Assembly (NCBI GenBank): GCA_035485475.1
Contig: DATHOA010000319.1
Location: forward strand, 15,581-79,580
Length of the DNA stretch: 64,000 bases
Direction: 5' to 3'
From: DAIDKA01 sp035485475
GTDB lineage: Bacteria; Pseudomonadota; Gammaproteobacteria; Steroidobacterales; Steroidobacteraceae
In this document: positions 20,252 to 28,673 of the stretch, one piece after another
How the letters are laid out: the number at the start of each line of letters is the position of its first letter
Numbering within the stretch: the stretch's first letter is position 1
Notes under the pieces: model-generated
What the model saw: only the letters and a program-made list of their open reading frames with translations
Database searches by the model: none
What the model was told of the DNA's origin: nothing
Translations under genes and position numbers: made by a program

Positions 20252-21130
20252 TTGGTCCGGGCTGCGTCCGCCAAGCCCGCTCGCTCCGGCCGTGTCAGGA
20301 AGCGCCGGACTCGGGCGCCGCGGCCGCGGCTGCGTCTGTGGCTGTGGCCGAGCGCGCAGCTGCGCAAGCGAACCTGGCGGGCCGTGCGCCGCGCACCCGG
20401 ACTGTTGCAAGCGGTGCTGGCGCTGATGGTGCTGGCCACTCTCGCGCTGGCCGTCAATGGGGTCTACCAGGTGCTGCGCAAACCGACGGAGCTGTTCTTC
20501 CCGGTCAGCGGCGCACTCAACAAATTTCCGCAGGAGACCTGGAGCCGCTACGCGCCGATCTTCAGGAAGCATGCGACGGCGGTGACCACCGCGCCCTTTC
20601 TGGCTGCCCTGGCGCAGGTGGAGGCCGCGGGAAATCCCATCGCGCGCACTTACTGGCGCTGGTCGTGGCGAGCGCATTTCTTCGAGCTGTATCGCCCGGC
20701 CTCCAGCGCTGTGGGCATGTACCAGATCACCGACGGCACTTTCGCCGAAGCGCGGCACCTGTGCATCCACGATCATCAGGTGGTGCGGGAAGGGGCGTGG
20801 AATGACTGGCATGGCTGCTGGATGAACGATCTGTATTCGCGGGTGATCCCCAGCCATGCGGTGGAACTGGTGTCGGCGTACCTGACGGCCAATACCGATG
20901 AGCTGCTGGCCCGCTATCACCGCAACAATGTGTCGTTGCAGCAACGCCAGCAGCTTGCCACGGTGATCCATCTCTGCGGCGCGGGTGCTGCGGCCGCCTT
21001 TGTCCGGCAGGGCCTGCATGCCGTGCCCGGTCAGCATTGCGGCGACCAGGACGTTGCGGCGTACCTGGGCCGGGTCCAGGCCATGACCCGGCTGTTCAAC
21101 CGCCTGCAGGCACAGGATTCCGCATCATAG
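20252..21130 (+). CDS. Membrane-anchored lytic transglycosylase-like protein
   Basis: 292 residues. A very basic cytoplasmic tail (1-50, many Arg) and one transmembrane helix (about 51-70) put the rest in the periplasm. The periplasmic part has the SLT lysozyme-like signature: candidate catalytic Glu124 in ALAQVEAAGNPIA, and AVGMYQITDGTF (GMYQIT 155-160), the equivalent of the GLMQ motif. Family members cleave the glycan strand of peptidoglycan. TTG 20252 is the chosen start, 28 bases after the YXWGXW gene, so both may belong to an envelope-related transcript. The closest subfamily is not clear. Confidence 0.78.
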   Translation: MVRAASAKPARSGRVRKRRTRAPRPRLRLWLWPSAQLRKRTWRAVRRAPGLLQAVLALMVLATLALAVNGVYQVLRKPTELFFPVSGALNKFPQETWSRYAPIFRKHATAVTTAPFLAALAQVEAAGNPIARTYWRWSWRAHFFELYRPASSAVGMYQITDGTFAEARHLCIHDHQVVREGAWNDWHGCWMNDLYSRVIPSHAVELVSAYLTANTDELLARYHRNNVSLQQRQQLATVIHLCGAGAAAAFVRQGLHAVPGQHCGDQDVAAYLGRVQAMTRLFNRLQAQDSAS

Positions 21131-21230
21131 GGCCTTTGTCGTGTCAACAGGCTGCGGTGGCGGCGGCCGTGATAATCTGCGCCGCTGACGATGACACCGG
21201 AAAGGCCTGGAATGGCCAAGGGACCCATCC

Positions 21231-22604
21231 ATGAACAATACCGACCCGCGTCAAACCATTCTCAGATCGCCCATGGGCACGCTGCAGATCATCGTGGTGT
21301 TCATCGCGGTGGGCCTGAACGCCCTGGACGGGTTTGATGTGATGTCCATCAGCTTCGCCTCAAACGGGATTGTCAGAGAATGGCACATCACCAAGGCGGT
21401 GCTGGGCGCCGTGCTGTCGATGGAGCTGATCGGCATGGCGGTGGGTTCCGTCGTCCTGGGCGGCGTCGCCGATCGCATCGGTCGCCGCCCGACCGTGCTC
21501 GGCTGCCTGGTGCTCATGACGCTCGGCATGCTGATGGCAACCCACGCGTCGGGGGTTTACGACCTGTCGGTGTGGCGGGTGCTGACCGGATTGGGAATTG
21601 GCGGCGTACTGGCTGCCGTGAACGCGATCACGGCTGAGTTTGCCAACGCCCGGCGGCGCGATGCCTGCGTGTCATTCATGTCCATCGGCTACCCGCTCGG
21701 GGCCGTCTTCGGCGGGGTCATCGTGGCGCAGCTGCTGAAGACCTACGACTGGCGTTCGGTGTTCTATTTTGGCGCGGCGTTTACTGCCACGCTGATCCCG
21801 CTGGTTTGGTTCCTGGTTCCGGAATCCGTGCACTGGCTGACACGCAAACAGCCCACTGGCGCACTGACCCGGATCAATCACGCCATGAAGCGCATGGGCT
21901 ACGCGGCCATCGACAGCCTGCCGCCGCAGGTGGTCAATGTGGCGAAGGGCTCCATTGCCGATATCTTTGCGCCGGCGCTGGTGGGTACGACGGTCATTCT
22001 GACGCTGGCGTACTTCTTCCATGTCACCACGTTCTATTTCATCCTCAAATGGGTGCCCAACATCATCCATACCATGGGTTTCCCGGACTCCTCCGCGGCG
22101 GGCGTCCTGACCTGGGCGAATGTCGGCGGCGCGGCGGGTGGCGCCTTGTTTGGTGTGCTCACCCAGAAGCTGCCGCTGAAGCCACTGACCATCGTGACCA
22201 TGGTCCTGGCCACGGTCGGCGTCATCATTTTCGGTCATACCCCGGCAAACCTGAATCGGCTGTCGCTGCTGTGCGCGGGCGCCGGGTTTTTTGGCAACGC
22301 GGGCATCGTCGGCATGTATGCGATTTTTGCGCGCGCATTTCCGACTCATGTGCGCGCGTTCGGCACGGGTTGGGCCATTGGTGTCGGTCGCGGCGGCGCG
22401 GCGCTGGCACCTTGGGTGGCGGGCCTGCTGTTCCAAGCCGGCCATCCCGTGCCCACCGTGGCCGCCGTGATGGCAATGGGATCGTTGGTGGCCGCCTGCG
22501 CGCTGCTGTTCCTGAAAATGCGTCCGGATGAGACCAGTCCGCAGGTCCAAGCGGTCGCGGATGCCGGTGCCGTCGCCGGTCTGCCCAGCGCTTCGGCCAT
22601 CTGA
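21231..22604 (+). CDS. MFS transporter, aromatic acid:H+ symporter (AAHS) family
   Basis: 457 residues, about 12 transmembrane helices. DGFDVMSISFASNGIVREWHI in helix 1 carries the GxDxxD-like motif of AAHS carriers (PcaK, MhpT, BenK), and GGVADRIGRRPTV between helices 2 and 3 is the MFS motif A. It probably imports an aromatic or related carboxylate with a proton. No aromatic degradation gene is next to it, so the substrate is open. It is preceded by about 100 bases without a recognisable promoter. Confidence 0.88.
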   Translation: MNNTDPRQTILRSPMGTLQIIVVFIAVGLNALDGFDVMSISFASNGIVREWHITKAVLGAVLSMELIGMAVGSVVLGGVADRIGRRPTVLGCLVLMTLGMLMATHASGVYDLSVWRVLTGLGIGGVLAAVNAITAEFANARRRDACVSFMSIGYPLGAVFGGVIVAQLLKTYDWRSVFYFGAAFTATLIPLVWFLVPESVHWLTRKQPTGALTRINHAMKRMGYAAIDSLPPQVVNVAKGSIADIFAPALVGTTVILTLAYFFHVTTFYFILKWVPNIIHTMGFPDSSAAGVLTWANVGGAAGGALFGVLTQKLPLKPLTIVTMVLATVGVIIFGHTPANLNRLSLLCAGAGFFGNAGIVGMYAIFARAFPTHVRAFGTGWAIGVGRGGAALAPWVAGLLFQAGHPVPTVAAVMAMGSLVAACALLFLKMRPDETSPQVQAVADAGAVAGLPSASAI

Positions 22605-22640
22605 AGCCACGCGCCGGCCACCGGCGCGAGTCAAGACGGA

Positions 22641-23786
22641 ATGCTGTACCTGGCGTTGCTGCCGGTCCTGATCTGGCTGTATCTGCTGCTTGCCCGTGGC
22701 GACTTCTGGCGCGTCGGGCGCCTGTTGTCGACCGACACCGCCACGGCAGGCGCGAGCGCCCGGGTCGTCGCCGTCATTCCGGCACGCAATGAGGCCGGCG
22801 TGGTCGGCCTTGCCGTGCAATCGTTGCTCGGGCAGCGCTTTGCCGGCGATCTGCACATCGTCGTCATCGATGACGCCAGCAGCGATGGCACCGCTGAAGT
22901 GGTGCGCGAGACTGCCCAGCGGGCGGGCGCGGCCACCCGTGTCACCCTCATCCGCGGTTCCGGACCGGAGCCGGGCTGGAGCGGCAAGGTCTGTGCGATG
23001 GCGCGCGGGGTGGGCGTCGCGGCAGCCCTGCAGCCGGACTACCTGCTGTTCACCGACGCGGATATCCACCACGAGCCGGACCATGTCGCGCGGCTGGTGG
23101 CCAATGCCAGGCGGCTGGACGTCGATCTGTTGTCGTCGATGGTGCTGCTCACCGTCAGCAATAGTGCCGAGCGCTGGTTGATTCCGGCGTTCGTGTTCTT
23201 CTTCCTGAAGCTTTATCCACCGGCCTGGATTGCCCGGGAGGGTGCGGCCACCGCCGGCGCCGCGGGTGGCTGCATGCTGGTACGCCCGCAGGCGCTGGCC
23301 CGCAGCGGTGGGCTGGCCGCCATCCGCTCACACATCATCGATGACTGCGCCCTGGCGCGTTCCATCAAGCGCGCCGGAGGTCGGGTCTGCCTTGGGCTCA
23401 CGCGTGAGGCGCGCAGCCTGCGTCCCTACGGATCGTGGCAGGAGATTGGCCGCATGATCGCGCGCACCGCCTTCAATCAGCTGCGGCATTCCTGGCTGCT
23501 GTTGTTCGGCACGCTGTTGGGTCTGGTGGTGACCTACCTCATGCCGCCGCTGTTGCTGTTCAGCGGCAGCCGCGCAGGCGTGGCCTGCGGCGCGGGCGCA
23601 TGGGCGATCATGAGCCTGTGCTATGCGCCCATGGTGCGTTTCTACCGCCTGAATCTACTGTGGACGCTCACCCTGCCGGCGGCGGCGGCGTTTTATGCCG
23701 CCGCGACCGTGTACTCGGCCTGGCAGTTCCAGCTCGGCCGCGGCGGCCAATGGAAGGGCCGGGCGCAGGACTCGCCGGGACCATGA
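22641..23786 (+). CDS. hpnB: Hopene-associated glycosyltransferase HpnB (GT2)
   Basis: 381 residues. An N-terminal helix, then a GT-A glycosyltransferase domain with VVAVIPARNEAGVV, VVIDDASSDGT, the diagnostic GPEPGWSGKVCAMARG, and the DAD motif in LLFTDADIHHEPDHVARL. C-terminal membrane helices end in WQFQLGRGGQWKGRAQD, the characteristic HpnB tail. HpnB genes usually lie in hopanoid clusters and are thought to modify hopanoid side chains; here it stands alone, with no squalene-hopene cyclase in the window. It is convergent with slyD. Confidence 0.88.
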   Translation: MLYLALLPVLIWLYLLLARGDFWRVGRLLSTDTATAGASARVVAVIPARNEAGVVGLAVQSLLGQRFAGDLHIVVIDDASSDGTAEVVRETAQRAGAATRVTLIRGSGPEPGWSGKVCAMARGVGVAAALQPDYLLFTDADIHHEPDHVARLVANARRLDVDLLSSMVLLTVSNSAERWLIPAFVFFFLKLYPPAWIAREGAATAGAAGGCMLVRPQALARSGGLAAIRSHIIDDCALARSIKRAGGRVCLGLTREARSLRPYGSWQEIGRMIARTAFNQLRHSWLLLFGTLLGLVVTYLMPPLLLFSGSRAGVACGAGAWAIMSLCYAPMVRFYRLNLLWTLTLPAAAAFYAAATVYSAWQFQLGRGGQWKGRAQDSPGP

Positions 23787-23804
23787 GGGCCGGGTCGGTG
23801 AGCG

Positions 23805-24287
23805 CTAGTGATGATGCCCGTGTTCGCCGTGCACATGACCATGCTCCAGCTCCTCGGCCGTCGCTTCCCGGACGCCCGTGATATCGATGTCGAAGTTGAG
23901 GTTCTTGCCGGCCAGGGGATGATTGGCATCGATCGTGACCGTATCGCCCAGGACGTGGGTGACGGTGACCTCGCGCGGGCCTTCCTGGGTCTGCGCATGC
24001 AGTTTCATGCCCACGTAGATCTTCGGAATTCCCTTCAGCTGCCGGCGCGGCACGCGCTGCACCATCGCGGCGTCACGCTCGCCATAGCCATCGGCCGGCG
24101 TGACCTTCACGTTCAGCTTGTCGCCGGCGGCCTTGCCCGTCAGCTCGCGCTCCAGGCCGGCAACCAGGTTGCCGTGACCATGCAGGTAGGCCAGCGGCTC
24201 GCCGCCATCGGAACTGTCAATGACCTCTCCGGTATCGTCCTTGAGGGTGTAGTGCAGCGTAACAACTGAATCTTTTTGAATGCTCAT
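23805..24287 (-). CDS. slyD: FKBP-type peptidyl-prolyl isomerase, SlyD-like
   Basis: 160 residues with the SlyD layout: half FKBP domain (VVTLHYTLKDDTGEVIDSSDGGEPLAYLHGHGNLVAGLERELTGKAAGD), the IF chaperone insert (AYGERDAAMVQRVPRRQL region), the second FKBP half (DANHPLAGKNLNFDIDITGVREAT) and a His-rich tail (EHGHVHGEHGHHH). SlyD is a cytoplasmic prolyl isomerase and chaperone whose His-rich tail binds nickel for hydrogenase and urease maturation. The tail here is short compared with that of E. coli. Convergent with hpnB. Confidence 0.93.
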   Translation of the reverse strand: MSIQKDSVVTLHYTLKDDTGEVIDSSDGGEPLAYLHGHGNLVAGLERELTGKAAGDKLNVKVTPADGYGERDAAMVQRVPRRQLKGIPKIYVGMKLHAQTQEGPREVTVTHVLGDTVTIDANHPLAGKNLNFDIDITGVREATAEELEHGHVHGEHGHHH

Positions 24288-24438
24288 GAGTAATGAAATC
24301 CGTGGAGAGGGGCGAGTGTAGCGAAATACGCTAATTCGCGGGAGTCTCGACAGTTAGTAGCCGAATGCGGCTAGGCAGCGCCGCCGTACCCTGCAAAAAT
24401 GGGAACTAATACAGCCCACCCGCATCGCATCGAGATTC

Positions 24439-26493
24439 ATGCACGCCAACCCCCTGCTGCAAGCCAGCACTCTGCCGTACCAGCTGCCACCTTTTGACCG
24501 CGTTGACGACCAGCATTACCGGGAAGCATTCATCCAGGGAATGGCTGCGCAGCTGCGCGAGGTGGCGGCGATCATCGCAGCGGATGCCGCGCCCAGCTTT
24601 GACAATACCATCGTGGCCCTGGAGCGATCGGGGCAGCAGCTGGATCGGGCGATGGCGGTGTTCTTCAACCTCATCGCTTCGAATACCAACACGGTGATGC
24701 AGCAGCTCGAGTCCGAGCTGGCGCCGCTGCTGGCGGCGCATGAGGATGCGATTGCACTGGATTCAAAGCTGTTCGCGCGAGTGAACGCGCTGCATGAGCG
24801 CTGTGTGCATTTGGGCCTGGAGCCCGAAGCGGTGCAGCTGGTGGAACGCTACCACGCGCAGTTCGTACGCGCCGGGGCGCGCCTGAGCGATGCGGATAAA
24901 TCACATCTGAAGGCCATCAATTCGCTGATCTCCTGCCTGACGACGCAGTTCAAGCAAAACGTGTTCAAGGCAACCAGCGATGGCGCGGTGCTGGTCGACA
25001 GCGCCGGCGACCTGGATGGCCTGGCCGCCGAGCAGATCGGCGCGGCCGCCGCGGCGGCGGCCGCCCGGGGTCTTGCGGGCAAATGGCTGATCACTTTGCA
25101 CAACACCACCACGCAGCCGCTGCTGGCGCAACTGTCAAATCGCGCGCTGCGTGAGCGCCTGTTCAAGGCCTCGACCGCGCGCGGGCGCGGGGGTGCGGCG
25201 GACAACACCCGGATCGTGCAGCAGCTGGTGGCGCTGCGGGCCCAGCGCGCCGCGCTGTTGGGTTTCAGCAATCATGCGACCTACCAGCTGGCCGACGAAT
25301 CGGCGGGCAGCCCGGCGGCGGTCAGCCGCATTCTCACCGAGCTGTTGCCGGCGGCGCTGGCGCGGGCGCGGGAGGATGCCCAGGATCTGCAGCAACTGGT
25401 CGAGGCGCACGCCCGCGAGGCAGGCTTCGAGCCATTTGCGCTGGCACCTTGGGATTGGCCGTTTTACGCCGAGCGTCTGCGCCGCGCGCGCTTCGACTTC
25501 GATCGCGCCGAAGTTGCACCCTATTTCGAACTGAACCGCGTTCTGCAGGATGGCGTGTTCTATTCCGCGCACGAACTGTATGGACTCACGTTCAAGGAAC
25601 GCCCGGAGCTGCCGGTGTATCACCCGGATGTGCGCATTTTCGAAGTGTTTGATGTCGACGGGACACCCCTGGCGCTGTTTCTGGCCGATTACTTCGCGCG
25701 CGATACCAAGCAGGGCGGCGCGTGGATGAATAATTTCGTGCGTCAGGCGCGACTGCTGGGACTGAAACCGGTGGTGGCGAATAATCTGAACGTGTCAAAG
25801 CCACAGGATGGTGAGCCGGCGCTGCTGACCTTCGAGGAAGTCACGACGCTGTTCCACGAGTTCGGCCATGCCCTGCACGGCATGCTGTCGAATGTGCACT
25901 ACCCCTTGTTGCAGGGGACCAATGTGCCGCGCGATTTCGTCGAGTTCCCGTCGCAGTTCAATGAGATGTGGGCGCGCGACCCGAAGGTGCTCGCGAACTT
26001 CGCGCGCCACTATCGCACCGGCGAGCCCATGCCCGAGGCGTTGTTGGCCAAGGTGCTCGCGGCGCAGACCTTTGATCAAGGCTATGCGACCACCGAGTAC
26101 CTGGCCGCCGCACTCATCGATCAGGCCTGGCATGAACTCGGGTCGGAGGAGGCGGAACAGGCCGCCGATCCGGCGCATTTTGAAGCCGGCGTGCTCGCGC
26201 GTCATGGCATTGACCCGACATTGGTGCCTCCCCGCTACCACACGTCCTATTTCGCTCATGTGTTTTCCGGCGGCTATTCCGCCGGGTACTACGCCTATAT
26301 CTGGAGCGAGGTTCTGGCGCGTGATGCCGGCGAATGGTTTGTCGCCAACGGCGGGCTGCGCCGCGCCAATGGTGAGAACCTGCGCAGCAAAGTCCTCTCG
26401 CGCGGTCGCAGCCTTGACCCGCAGGCGATGTTCATCGACTTCTATGGCCGAGCGCCGGACGTGGCGCCACTGGTGGCCTACCGGGGTTTGTGA
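24439..26493 (+). CDS. dcp: M3 family peptidyl-dipeptidase Dcp
   Basis: 684 residues, the usual length for Dcp/oligopeptidase A enzymes. The zinc motif is H473-E-F-G-H477 in TLFHEFGHALHGML. VPRDFVEFPSQFNEMWA, QTFDQGYATTEYLAAALIDQAWHEL and YFAHVFSGGYSAGYYAYIWSEVLARDA are typical of the Dcp branch, which removes C-terminal dipeptides. No signal peptide, so cytoplasmic. Its stop overlaps the GTG start of the ZIP transporter (GTGA), so the zinc enzyme and the metal transporter are translationally coupled. The upstream 24288-24438 gap contains two short hairpins but no clear promoter. Confidence 0.93.
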   Translation: MHANPLLQASTLPYQLPPFDRVDDQHYREAFIQGMAAQLREVAAIIAADAAPSFDNTIVALERSGQQLDRAMAVFFNLIASNTNTVMQQLESELAPLLAAHEDAIALDSKLFARVNALHERCVHLGLEPEAVQLVERYHAQFVRAGARLSDADKSHLKAINSLISCLTTQFKQNVFKATSDGAVLVDSAGDLDGLAAEQIGAAAAAAAARGLAGKWLITLHNTTTQPLLAQLSNRALRERLFKASTARGRGGAADNTRIVQQLVALRAQRAALLGFSNHATYQLADESAGSPAAVSRILTELLPAALARAREDAQDLQQLVEAHAREAGFEPFALAPWDWPFYAERLRRARFDFDRAEVAPYFELNRVLQDGVFYSAHELYGLTFKERPELPVYHPDVRIFEVFDVDGTPLALFLADYFARDTKQGGAWMNNFVRQARLLGLKPVVANNLNVSKPQDGEPALLTFEEVTTLFHEFGHALHGMLSNVHYPLLQGTNVPRDFVEFPSQFNEMWARDPKVLANFARHYRTGEPMPEALLAKVLAAQTFDQGYATTEYLAAALIDQAWHELGSEEAEQAADPAHFEAGVLARHGIDPTLVPPRYHTSYFAHVFSGGYSAGYYAYIWSEVLARDAGEWFVANGGLRRANGENLRSKVLSRGRSLDPQAMFIDFYGRAPDVAPLVAYRGL

Positions 26494-27236
26494 GCGGGGT
26501 ACAAAATATCCTGATCCTGCCCATCGCCGCGGCCACCTGTGTGGCCACCCTGATCGGCGGCTGGGTCGGAATCTCGCTGCGCGACCGACTGCACCTGGTC
26601 CTAGCCTTCAGCGCCGGCGCCGTGATTGGCGTGGCCTTCTTTGATCTGCTGCCGGAGGCCGTGGAACTGGCGGCCAGCGCTGCGCATCCGACAATTGCTG
26701 CGCGCACCGTCGTGGCCCTGGCGGGACTTGGCTTCCTGCTGTACCTGCTACTGGATCGCTCCCTGCCCGGGCATGCCAGCAAGTCGCTGGGTCGACCCGA
26801 TGCGCGCCGCGCCTGGGCGGCGGCCGGCAGCTTCGCCATTCATAGCTTCCTGGACGGATTTGCCATCGGCATCGCATTCCAGGCCGGCCGGGCGGTCGGG
26901 ATCGCCGTTGCCGTGGCGGTGCTGGCGCATGATTTTTCGGATGGCCTGAATACCGTGAGCGTGGTGTTGCGCAATGGCGGGGATCGGCGGGGCGCCTTCA
27001 AGTGGCTGGTGGTTGATGCGGTGGCGCCGCTGGTCGGGGCCGTGACCAGCATGGCACTGACGATACCCAGCCAGGGTCTTGCCATGATCCTGGCACTGTT
27101 CTCGGGGTTTTTCCTGTATGTCGGCGGCAGCGATCTGCTGCCCGAAAGTCATCACGCACATCCGCGTGTGTTGACGACCGTGATGACGATCGCCGGTGCG
27201 GTGCTGCTGTATGTCGTGGCCCAGGTGGCGGGCTGA
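26490..27236 (+). CDS. ZIP family divalent metal transporter
   Basis: 248 residues, eight predicted transmembrane helices. The paired ZIP metal-site motifs are visible: FAIHSFLDGFAIGIAFQ in helix 4 and VLAHDFSDGLNTVSVV in helix 5, both with the His-xxx-Asp-Gly pattern. A helix 2-3 acidic stretch (FFDLLPEAVELAA) is also usual. It likely moves zinc or another divalent cation into the cytoplasm. GTG 26490 overlaps the dcp stop. A strong hairpin follows immediately (27245-27276). Confidence 0.87.
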   Translation: MSGVQNILILPIAAATCVATLIGGWVGISLRDRLHLVLAFSAGAVIGVAFFDLLPEAVELAASAAHPTIAARTVVALAGLGFLLYLLLDRSLPGHASKSLGRPDARRAWAAAGSFAIHSFLDGFAIGIAFQAGRAVGIAVAVAVLAHDFSDGLNTVSVVLRNGGDRRGAFKWLVVDAVAPLVGAVTSMALTIPSQGLAMILALFSGFFLYVGGSDLLPESHHAHPRVLTTVMTIAGAVLLYVVAQVAG

Positions 27237-27244
27237 CAGGCGAG

Positions 27245-27276
27245 CGGCCCGGGCAGGCTGTGCCTGGCCCGGGCCG
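27245..27276. terminator. Hairpin between convergent genes
   Basis: CGGCCCGGGCAGGC and GCCTGGCCCGGGCCG form a GC-only stem with one bulged base and a TGT loop. It sits 8 bases after the ZIP stop and 13 bases before the end of the convergent methyltransferase gene. No T-run follows on either strand, so it may be a weak or Rho-assisted bidirectional terminator. Confidence 0.55.
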
Positions 27277-27289
27277 TTGCGCTTCAGGC

Positions 27290-28078
27290 TTAGGGCTTGA
27301 CGAATTTCAACGCGAACTCATCGGTATGAAAGCGGATCGAGGCGTCGCGCACCGCCGCCGTGTGCGGATCATCGGGGTTGTGCGCCGCATCGCTGCTGCC
27401 CGCCAGCTTGAAGCCGGCCGCCTCCACTTCCGTCTTGACCGCTTCCGGATCGATCCGGTGCATGGTGCTGGTCTGGCTGATACCGGTGCCTGCTGCCGCC
27501 ACATGGTCGATGATCAGGAACACGCCACCGGACTTCAACACCGAAAACACATGCTTGTTGAAAGCCGCGATGTCCGCGGTGGGCCCATTGTGCAGGTCGT
27601 GGTAGTTGTCCGAGGTCCACACCAGATCGACGCCCGTCGGCACGGTCGGCGGGTCCGAGTTGATCGCCGCTATGGTCGATACGGTGATGTTCGGGTAGTG
27701 CGGATCCTTGGCCAGCGTATCCAGCGGGTTTGCCATGGCCATGGCCATCGCCGGTGCGCTGCCGCCGGCCGGAGCCGGCCGCGGCGGAAACCCCAGCGCG
27801 TAGATGTGGCCCTTGGGGCCCACGGTCACGCTGAGCAACCGGGTGAAGTAGCCACCCCCGGGCAGCAATTCGATGATCTGCTCACCGGGCTTGATGCCGG
27901 CGAAGGCCAGCATTTCGGCCGGCTTGCGCGCGGCGTCCCGATCGGTATCCGCCTGCGGACGGGAAGTGTCGGCGACCGCCGCGGCGATCGGCTTTGAAAT
28001 CTTGTCGGCCGCCAGCAGCCCCGAGCCGAACAACGGTGCAGCCACCAGCGCTGCCGCCACGAACATTGATACACGCAT
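27290..28078 (-). CDS. Exported class I SAM-dependent methyltransferase-like protein
   Basis: 262 residues from ATG 28078 (MRVSMFVAAALVAAPLFGSGLLAADK), which has a clear signal peptide. The GGGGG upstream sits at good distance for this ATG and abuts the earlier one at 28087, so I chose the second. The mature protein has a Rossmann methyltransferase core: GEQIIELLPGGGYFTRLLS (SAM motif I), DLVWTSDNYHDLH and GGVFLIIDHVA. A group of predicted bacterial methyltransferases with signal peptides exists (COG4798-like). SAM is not normally available in the periplasm, so the true ligand or localisation is open. The ArsR gene lies upstream on the same strand. Confidence 0.82.
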   Translation of the reverse strand: MRVSMFVAAALVAAPLFGSGLLAADKISKPIAAAVADTSRPQADTDRDAARKPAEMLAFAGIKPGEQIIELLPGGGYFTRLLSVTVGPKGHIYALGFPPRPAPAGGSAPAMAMAMANPLDTLAKDPHYPNITVSTIAAINSDPPTVPTGVDLVWTSDNYHDLHNGPTADIAAFNKHVFSVLKSGGVFLIIDHVAAAGTGISQTSTMHRIDPEAVKTEVEAAGFKLAGSSDAAHNPDDPHTAAVRDASIRFHTDEFALKFVKP

Positions 28079-28167
28079 AACAACCATCCCCCTGTGAAGC
28101 CAAGCAAGGCCGCCATCATAGGCCGGGCGCCCGTGCCATACCATCACAGGCACACTGCGGTGAAGCG

Positions 28168-28539
28168 TCAGGTGCGTTTGATGCGGCGCGCTTTCTGGGC
28201 GCCGCCGCGCCGTTGATCCTGGGCCAGGTGTGCCTGCAGCACGGCATTGAGCAGGGGGCCGAAGCGGGCGGAGATCTCCTGGCAACGCGAGGTATTGTGC
28301 AGCTCCACCCCTTTGCGCTCGCTGCGGATCAGCCCCGCCTCGCGTAAGGCCTTGAAGTGCTGGGAAAGCGTGGACTTGGGAATAGGCCGATCGCTGATTC
28401 CCAGGAACGCCGAACAGGTCTGTGCACCATCAGCGCGCAGGATTTTCGCCAGGATATGCGCCCGCACCGGATCGCTGAGCGCATGCAATATGCCCTCAAC
28501 ACTGATGTCGTCCAATGACGGGTGATACAGCGGCCGCAT
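28168..28539 (-). CDS. ArsR-family transcriptional repressor
   Basis: 123 residues from ATG 28539 (MRPLYHPSLDDISVEGILHALSDPVRAHILAKIL). Winged helix with SDPVRAHIL, the recognition region PKSTLSQHFKALREAGLI and the wing RKGVELHNTSR. No CxC or other metal motif typical of ArsR/SmtB sensors is seen; a single Cys lies in the middle helix (QTCSAFLG), so it may sense a redox or organic signal. The frame continues upstream, but that part crosses the divergent promoter. It is divergent from the SDR at 28674 and probably represses it through the GTTCAC/GTGAAC dyad. Confidence 0.88.
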   Translation of the reverse strand: MRPLYHPSLDDISVEGILHALSDPVRAHILAKILRADGAQTCSAFLGISDRPIPKSTLSQHFKALREAGLIRSERKGVELHNTSRCQEISARFGPLLNAVLQAHLAQDQRRGGAQKARRIKRT

Positions 28540-28575
28540 GTCAGTTACAACCTCAGGGCTGGCCTGGCGAGTCCG

Positions 28576-28634
28576 TTGACGCCGGGTGTGCCGACGAGTA
28601 TAACCTTTGTTCCATAGTTCACAAAACGTGAACT
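28576..28634 (+). promoter_or_regulatory. SDR promoter with ArsR-type operator
   Basis: TTGACG at 28576-28581 and TATAAC at 28599-28604 are separated by 17 bases, a near-consensus sigma-70 promoter reading toward the SDR gene. Just after the expected start point lies AGTTCACAAAACGTGAACT (28616-28634), a dyad with 7-base arms and a 5-base spacer. A dimer bound here would block initiation or early elongation. The divergent ArsR gene next door is the obvious ligand. The promoter and dyad are seen directly; the binding is inferred. Confidence 0.7.
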
Positions 28635-28673
28635 TACGTACAAAGCCACGAGGCTTAAGAGCGGAGCAGGACC

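Noticed and set aside
21672..23084. 470-codon open frame on the minus strand
   Set aside because: It spans two real plus-strand genes (AAHS transporter and hpnB) and has no recognisable domain.
24301..24373. Two small hairpins (TAGCG/CGCTA and TAGCCG/CGGCTA) between slyD and dcp
   Set aside because: Stems of 5-6 bases without T-runs or conserved riboswitch features; not enough to call a regulatory RNA.
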